Positions 19,594 through 24,844 of a stretch of 24,844 nt of DNA are shown here, piece after piece. A program made the position numbers and the translations under genes. Origin of the DNA: Paratrimastix pyriformis (Eukaryota; Preaxostyla; Paratrimastigidae); contig JAPMOS010000351.1 in NCBI GenBank assembly GCA_027972325.1, positions 1 to 24,844 on the forward strand. Direction: 5' to 3'. How positions within the stretch are numbered: position 1 is the stretch's first letter; each line of letters opens with the position of its first letter. The notes beneath the pieces are model-generated. The model saw nothing but the letters and a program-made list of their open reading frames with translations. It had not been told where the DNA came from and searched no databases.

Positions 19594-21250
19594 ATATGGA
19601 GCCAATCGAAGTTGACGACCTCCCTCCACCGCTTCCTGAGGAGGAGTTATTTTTCGGAGGTGATGATGGTGACGAGGCGGCACATGAGGAGGCCGAAGAG
19701 CCAGCCCTTGGAGACCTGGACCCCGCAGAAGCCGCCGAGATTGACGTCGTGGTTGATGTAGCAGCAGACGATGGTGATGTGGCTGATTATGGAAGCTACG
19801 ACCGGACGGCGCGGGGGATCCATCTAATCCTTGCCGGGATCGAACGTCTGTTTTTTGGTTTTTTCGGGTCATGATCAATGCCCCCCCTTTGTCTCATTTT
19901 TCCAGTTCGGGAAGGATCACGCAGTTACCGGTCGAACTGTCTAAAACACGCCAATGAAGGGTTGTACCGCGTCGAGCGGGGAGTTCTGCAGCGGCTCCGC
20001 TTCGACCACGAGATCCGCGATCGGCCCATCTGGGTGCCCGTGATCTACCCGCTTGCCCGCCGTGTGCGCTTGCTGCGGCGCTTGCATGTCCAGCAGGGGC
20101 ACCTCAACCGAGATGCCCTGATTGCCTACTCGAAGGGCCTCTTCTACATTCATGGCGTGGATCAGCTTGCGCGGGACATCATCGGGACGTGTGGCCAGTG
20201 CCAGAGCGTCCGGCCCACGTACGAGCATCCCAAGTACCACGCCTTGGTGGTCAACCGGCCCCTCGAGGTGGTCGAGCTCGACTGCGGCGGCTTCGAGATG
20301 AGCTGCCAGCCGCCTCGCGCGTTCTGCGTCCTGGTGGACCACTTCACGAGCTACATGTGGGCCGCCGCGACATGGGAGACGAAGGCCACCGGGCAGGAGG
20401 TGACCGACCTTCTCAGTCGTGTGTTCACCAGCGACGAGCCCAATCTGCTCCCCACCCGGATCGTGACCGACAATGGGACCGACCGAGTTCGTCAACCAGC
20501 GCGTGGCCGAGTGGATCGCGTCTGTTCTGTGCGTTTCGGATTTGCTCTTCACAGTCATCAACCCGCTCAGGAACAAGAACCTGCTGCCCGGGGTCCACAT
20601 GGAGCACCACCGGTCGAGGCCGTACTACCCCAGTCTCATGGGAAGGCCGAGAACGCCGTCAAGAAGATCAAGAACCGGGTGATGAAGATGCGTATCGTGC
20701 CGGCCACCAACCGCGAGCTGCCGTGGCAACCCTTCCTGCAGCCCGCCGTGCACCTGTACAACACGGCCACGGTTTCTTCGGTCTTCCAGCAACGCCCGGT
20801 TGTGATGATGGCGCTCTACCTCCCCGAGTACGAACAACTGGGCGACATGGCCCAGCTGCCGGACAAGTTCGCCAACCTGACGGCCGCGGAGGTGCGCCAA
20901 ATCAAGGAGGCCGTGGCGTTCTACCGGCACCGCGAGTACGGCTACATTGAGCGGCGCCGCAACAAGGACCAAGAGACCATCGAGGAGGGACTCGCGTCAT
21001 GGTCGCCCCGCCTGCCAAATGGCGCCGGCCCGGCATTGGCAGGTTCTGCTGGTCCGGGAGGGTGGCGGAACGCATGCGTAACGGCACCTACGTCATCGAG
21101 TTTGAGGATCGGGTCAAGCCGGGCATTCCCAAGGTCTACGGGCGCAACAAGCTGCGGCCTTACGATGCCACCTTCGATGCCCCGCTCCCTGCTGCGGGAG
21201 GCGCTCTGGTCCCCGTCGTTGATCGCCGGCGTCACGCGCCCCCAGAATAA
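19594..21250 (+). mobile_element. Integrase of a retroelement-like or Ginger-like mobile element (fossil)
   Basis: An acidic leader (EVDDLPPPLPEEELFFGGDD) is followed by an intron (19846-19905, GTCTGT donor) and then the integrase. Its HHCC zinc module has His at 20085 and 20100 and C-G-Q-C near 20193. The catalytic core has Asp in VELDCGGFE (20280), Asp in VTDNGT (20468) and Glu in HGKAEN (20649). A C-terminal SH3-like tail (GTYVIEFEDRVKPGIPKVYG, then LRPYD) ends at TAA 21250. This is the retroviral/Ty3-type integrase layout, which inserts DNA ends into a target. The last Asp-Glu spacing looks longer than the usual 35 residues. No reverse transcriptase, RNase H, protease or capsid is visible upstream, and I found no terminal repeats. 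A Ginger-type DNA transposon is therefore as possible as a reduced LTR element. Not intact: a small number of breaks. Confidence 0.72.
19846..19905 (+). other. Intron, 60 bp, upstream of the integrase core
   Basis: Donor AAC|GTCTGT, T-rich interior, acceptor TTTTTCCAG. Phase 1 on both sides. Confidence 0.75.
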
Positions 21251-21251
21251 A
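21246..21251 (+). promoter_or_regulatory. Polyadenylation-signal-like AATAAA overlapping the integrase stop
   Basis: AATAAA overlaps the TAA stop at 21248-21250 and is followed by C-rich sequence. The position is right for the 3' end of the upstream transcript, but a hexamer alone is weak evidence. Confidence 0.4.
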
Positions 21252-21737
21252 ACACCCCCAACCCCACCATCCCCACCACCGCCCCCGTCCCGCAGTTTTC
21301 CGGTCCGGTTTTCTGCAAAAACAAAAATGATCTTATACGAATGCTCGAGGAGGGGGTGGGGGTGAAATCGTCGGAGGGGGTCAATAATCGGGCTCGGGGG
21401 AGGGGCTGCGTGCATTACCAGTTTTCTCCCAGAGGATCCCCAAAACCGGCTCTCGCTCACCCCCCCCCCCCCCCGTGTGTGTCATACATGTTTGCAACAT
21501 AGAGATGCAAAACTCCCGATTCCGGCCGAAGCCGGGGGGTAACATGACCCCCAGTCCCTCCCATGTCCCCCGCAATTCTGCGGGCAACTAGGGCTAGGGG
21601 CGGGGGCTATGGTGACAGGGAGAGGTAGAAAAGAACGGGGGGGGAGGGGACCAAGGAATAGGGTGGATCGAGGAGATAAATCAGGGAAAAGACTGAACAA
21701 CGGGACAAAAGATTGAACCGAAAGGAACACAATTCCC
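21251..21737. other. Intergenic stretch with C-rich tracts
   Basis: No gene recognised. It contains C/A-rich sequence right after the integrase, G-rich runs at 21346-21410, a C15 homopolymer at 21460-21474 followed by GTGTGTGT, and a short CCGGCCGAAGCCGG inverted motif near 21522. It probably holds the 3' ends of two convergent genes. Confidence 0.5.
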
Positions 21738-22888
21738 TTACATTGGGACTTCTTGGGCGTTGGGCATCCGCGTCCCCATGTACCATCTGGTACTGGTGCG
21801 GAACACGAACATCGGGGCGTGTTGTTGGCGGATCCACCATCCAAAGTCCCGCCTCCGCGGCCCGTCCGGTCCCGCGGGCACTCGAGCCGCCCCGCTCCCC
21901 TTCAACCCCAGATCCGTGGGGCAGAGCGAGGCTCCCTTCGGCGTGGCAAGAAGCCCTTGCGCTGGGGCAGGGACAAGCGCAGGGGCAGCATGGGCAGGGG
22001 CAACATGGGCAGGGGCAACATGGGCAGGGGCAGGGGCAGGGGCAGGGGCAGGGGCATGGGCAGGGGCCACAGTGGGAGTCGCAGTGGGGGCTGGTGCAGA
22101 TGCAGTGGGGGCTGGTGCAGATGCAGTGGGGGCTGCTGCAGATGCAGTGGGGCTGGGGGCGGCACCCTGGCGAACGGATTCCCGACCGGCGCGGGCTGCT
22201 GGTGGGCAACAGCAGGGCGCACAGCAAAAGGATTGCTGTCAGCCTTCTCCTCAACCCTGTCCTTCTTCTTTGCTGGCGAAGGTTCAGGGGATGGCGGACG
22301 TGGCCGACTCGTACCACCTCCAAGCTGAAGCGGGGCAGCTGAGGGGTCGATGCAATGTGCGGTCACTTTTCCGGGAGGCTGTTTGACAGTGCTCGGTGAC
22401 TTTGGACACAGGCCGGATTGCGGCGAAGCAGTGGACGGGTTCACCGAAGCCACAGGTCGGGCGGGAACGGGGGTCGCCATCGATACTCGCGATACAGTAA
22501 CGGGCTTGCTGGAAGACTCCAAATTGAAAATGGTGGCACCACAAATGAATTGAATCAATTGCGCAAGCTTTTGGCAGCACAGAGATTGATCGCCCCCCGC
22601 CGACCGTAGAATGCTCAAACTGATGCGCTGAAGCAACTTGGTCGACGGGATGCGCTTCTCAGAGGCCACCAAATACCCAAAAAGTTTGCCAAACTCAGGG
22701 ATCATGGTAGAAGTGAAGGAAAGACGGCTCAGCTGGTCCATGCTCCGGAAGATAGCTCGATGATCGTCGAGCTCGTCAATAAAGCACAGAAATGGATCTT
22801 CTTCATCAAGAATAGAAGCATGTTTTTCAATAAAAGCAATGGTTGCGTCGTCCAGATCATCATTCACCGCAGTGATTTCGCAGGCCAT
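21738..22888 (-). CDS. Unknown protein: helical N-terminal domain and Pro/Ala-rich repeats
   Basis: Family not recognised. The ATG at 22888 (MACEITAVNDDLDDATIAFI) is the first in-frame Met after a Ser/Thr-rich stretch that stays open to 22996, so an earlier start is possible. Residues 1-130 look alpha-helical (EKHASILDEEDPFLCFIDEL, MIPEFGKLFGYLVASEKRI, RISLSILRSAGGDQ). A Ser/Pro linker and a basic patch (PAKKKDRVEEKAD) follow. From about 22170 the more natural frame is Ala/Pro-rich (APTASAPAPTASAPAPTA) and ends RRDFGWWIRQQHAPMFVF to a stop at 21738. The switch of frame there may be an unseen intron or slippage in the repeats. No catalytic motif or membrane segment was seen. Confidence 0.6.
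21979..22150. repeat. Compound minisatellite (15-, 6- and 21-bp units)
   Basis: Plus strand: three GGGCAGGGGCAACAT units, then about six GGGGCA units, then three units of a 21-bp repeat around GCTGGTGCAGATGCAGTGGG. On the minus strand they encode Ala/Pro-rich repeats of the unknown protein. All unit lengths are multiples of three. Confidence 0.92.
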
Positions 22889-22910
22889 AGCCCTGCGTAA
22901 ATCGTGTTGA

Positions 22911-24188
22911 ACTGAGAATAGTGCCGGGGAGGTAGCAGTAACGGAGGTAAAAGCTGGAGTATGGCTAGAAGTGGGGGAAGAAAGAGTTGAATCCAACTAT
23001 AAACAACTGATAAAGGAGAGGCAGATGGGGCTCAGAGTGAGCGGGGCTGAAACAAAGCCAAAGAACGCCATGTTGTTGATACAGAGAAGCTCCAAGAATG
23101 TAGATAAAAACCGGGAGAGGCTGGTCAAGCTGACCAACCTGAGAGGGTATTATTCGGCAATGACACAGAGATATATGACAGAGAACGTGAGGGCGGAAAT
23201 ACGGGCGCACAAGGGTGAGTTCAAGAGTGAAGAGGAAAAAAGAAAGGCAAAGAAATGTCCGTTGGGAATGAGGGATTCATTCAGGCACATGATCCTTGTG
23301 TGCCCAGGGATGAGGGCTGCCCGGGAGAAGAGATTCAGGGAACAGCAGGCTTCTGAGAGAGTCGCACTTGATAAGTGGTTGGAAGAGGAGGACGACATAG
23401 CCGGGATGAAGGAGGCGCAGAAAGTCCGGGTCGAGGCAGAAGAGGTGCAAGTACTGCAAGCAGTGGGGGCAGTACAGCAAGACGATGGATTGATAGCATT
23501 CCGAGGAAAGATGATGGAAAAGGGGGTGTTCTGGAAGCTGTTTCGGAGGTATCGGCAGGGGGCTCTGAAGAAAGGGAAGAGCTGGGAGGAGATGGTCACG
23601 GGTTTCGTGGAAGAGGTCGTTAGGCTTCATGAGCGGTATACACATGGAACGGTGCTAGATGGGCAGAGAGTCGTAAAGGACGAGAATGCGTGGGCCACGC
23701 CGCACCAATGGAGCACTGTAATGGCGGATGCATTTGGATTAAATTCAATGCTCTTCTGTCATCCTGGGAATATGGATCCGACGTACGAGGAATACTGCAC
23801 TCCAGCGAAGGAGGATGAAGTGTTTGGAGCAAGGTTCGACGGACTTGAGAGAGTAGTTGAGGATAGCGAGCTCTTGGCTTTTGCGAACCCTGAATATGAA
23901 CAGGCGGCAATGGATCAGCTCTTTCGGAGAATCGCCGAAAGGCTGAAGAACCCGAGAGCCATGAGGTGTGTGATGGTGATCCCATACGGATCTGGAATGC
24001 CAAACAAAGACGGGGTGGGGACTGGATTGGATATTATCCGTAGAGCGATCGTAAAGGAAAAGGTTGACGCGGTGGTTCGGGAGATTGCGGTGTTTGAATC
24101 AGGGACCTTCAAGTTCTGGCGGTGTCGAATTTTTGGCCCTTCAATCGAAATGCATTGGGCCCCGATGAAGCCTGGCAAATGGTGCTAA
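22911..24188 (+). mobile_element. LINE-like C-terminal fragment with zinc knuckle and degenerate Dam-like methyltransferase domain
   Basis: One uninterrupted frame from a stop at 22908 to TAA at 24188; there is no ATG at its left end, as in a truncated element. The first part (VAVTEVKAGVWLEVGEERV, then Lys/Arg-rich helices) leads to CPLG-x7-RH-x4-CP at 23256-23303, resembling the H-x4-C knuckle after a LINE reverse transcriptase but with one Cys replaced. After a coiled-coil-like Glu-rich region, the last 170 residues read ENAWATPHQWSTVMADAFGL, FCHPGN, YCTPAKEDEVFG, FANPEYE and MRCVMVIP. This follows the phage Dam (PF05869) pattern D-x-W-x-TP, FG, P-x-N, Y, D, NPPY, then a V-x-x-P strand. The catalytic NPPY is NPEY here (23886-23897), so activity is doubtful. 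Dam-like domains are known in DIRS-type retroelements; here the neighbour looks LINE-like instead. Confidence 0.55.
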
Positions 24189-24471
24189 TAACGCAGGAGA
24201 TGGCAAAGGTGCGCTACGATGTGCGTGGCGTGTGGGGAGGGTAAGAAGGGGGAGGGTCAGCGAGGGTTGACGAGAGGCTTCCACCAGAGTCCCTCCACCA
24301 GCCAAGGCGGACCGGAGGCCGGCCCATGGCAACAGCCAGAGCCCTGGGGAAGCGGGGTGGAACTGCGGGCTCGAGTGGACTCGTCCTCCGAAGGGACGGG
24401 GAGGTGAGCCATCACGTAAGGCCGACAGCCGAGCCGTGACTCCTTGGATCCGAAAACGGATAGATTGTTTT
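24189..24471. other. 3' flank of the LINE-like fragment
   Basis: G-rich sequence (GTAAGAAGGGGGAGGGT near 24240) with short open frames and no motif. It could be the element's 3' untranslated region. No poly(A) tail is seen. Confidence 0.4.
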
Positions 24472-24786
24472 TCAGCTTTGTGCCCACGTCAATCTGTGTG
24501 GGTGTGCCGGGGGGTGTGTGTGCGCATGGGAGGTGGAAGTGAAGTTTGCAGCCTGGTATGGCCAGTCGGGGGAGACGCGGACCGTTCGAGATGGCCCTGC
24601 GGCGATGGAGACGAAGGCGCTCAGGTGGAAGCGGTGCAGCTCGTCACGATGCTTGCCCGCGTCGTACTCGTCGAAGTTCAGGTAGCCCATGAAGTGGGAC
24701 ACCAGGGCTTCCACATCGAGGCTGGCTCGCCGTAGGTCAGGAAGGGCAAAGGATCCTGTGATGCTCGCCTCCACCCAACATGCCAT
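24472..24786 (-). CDS. Possible partial gene of unknown function
   Basis: The minus-strand segment about 24740-24540 has convincing protein-like composition (LDVEALVSHFMGYLNFDEYD, then KHRDELHRFHLSAFVSIA), unlike the other frames. It is likely one exon of a gene extending beyond the window to the right. An AG near 24740 could be its acceptor. The ATG at 24786 may be coincidental. No family recognised. Confidence 0.35.
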   Translation of the reverse strand: MACWVEASITGSFALPDLRRASLDVEALVSHFMGYLNFDEYDAGKHRDELHRFHLSAFVSIAAGPSRTVRVSPDWPYQAANFTSTSHAHTHPPAHPHRLTWAQS

Positions 24787-24844
24787 CGATCACGAGAGAA
24801 CGCAGGCACAAGCCGCACGAGGAAGAAAGATTGGAAAACGGCGG

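Noticed and set aside
14840-21700. Long terminal repeats or terminal inverted repeats around the integrase unit
   Set aside because: I compared the unique sequences on both sides by eye and found no matching ends. Absence is not proven, since short or diverged repeats could be missed.

Overview
The window looks like nuclear DNA of a GC-rich unicellular eukaryote. Evidence: short GT-AG introns (about 47-77 bp) with T-rich 3' ends, long proline/alanine-rich linkers, a large satellite array, and retroelement pieces. There is no rRNA, tRNA or recognisable housekeeping gene, so I cannot name the lineage. Most of it is repeat and mobile-element territory. All reading was by eye; family calls rest on motifs, not database searches.

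Layout. 1-905 is an imperfect ATG microsatellite. About 1196-3397 (minus) is an intron-containing gene with a nuclease-like segment and a kinase catalytic lobe; a G-rich polypurine tract (2109-2305) lies inside it. 3864-5230 (minus) is the 3' end of a non-LTR retrotransposon with a restriction-like endonuclease. 5531-6039 (minus) is a chromodomain segment. 6272-9475 (minus) is a gene of unknown function built of two copies of the same roughly 100-residue domain, separated by repeat-rich P/E/T/A linkers. 9472-9918 holds six scattered palindromes, and 10080-14836 is a 138-bp satellite carrying 34 copies of the same 27-bp palindrome.

14.93-21.25 kb (plus) is the most unusual part. An intron-rich coding region carries a basic lysine/alanine tail, a ParB/Srx-like domain and a beta-class DNA amino-methyltransferase. 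It is followed, same strand, by an integrase with an HHCC zinc module, a DDE core and a C-terminal SH3-like tail. No reverse transcriptase, protease or capsid is visible between them. I treat the integrase part as a mobile-element fossil with a handful of breaks.

21738-22888 (minus) is an unidentified helical, Pro/Ala-rich protein. Head to head with it, 22911-24188 (plus) encodes a LINE-like zinc-knuckle segment followed by a Dam-like methyltransferase fold with an altered catalytic motif. 24472-24786 (minus) may hold part of another gene.

Two themes recur. Two unrelated DNA methyltransferase-type domains sit in element-derived genes within 6 kb. Several introns, on both strands and in different genes, use a GTYTGY-type donor rather than the usual GTRAGT.
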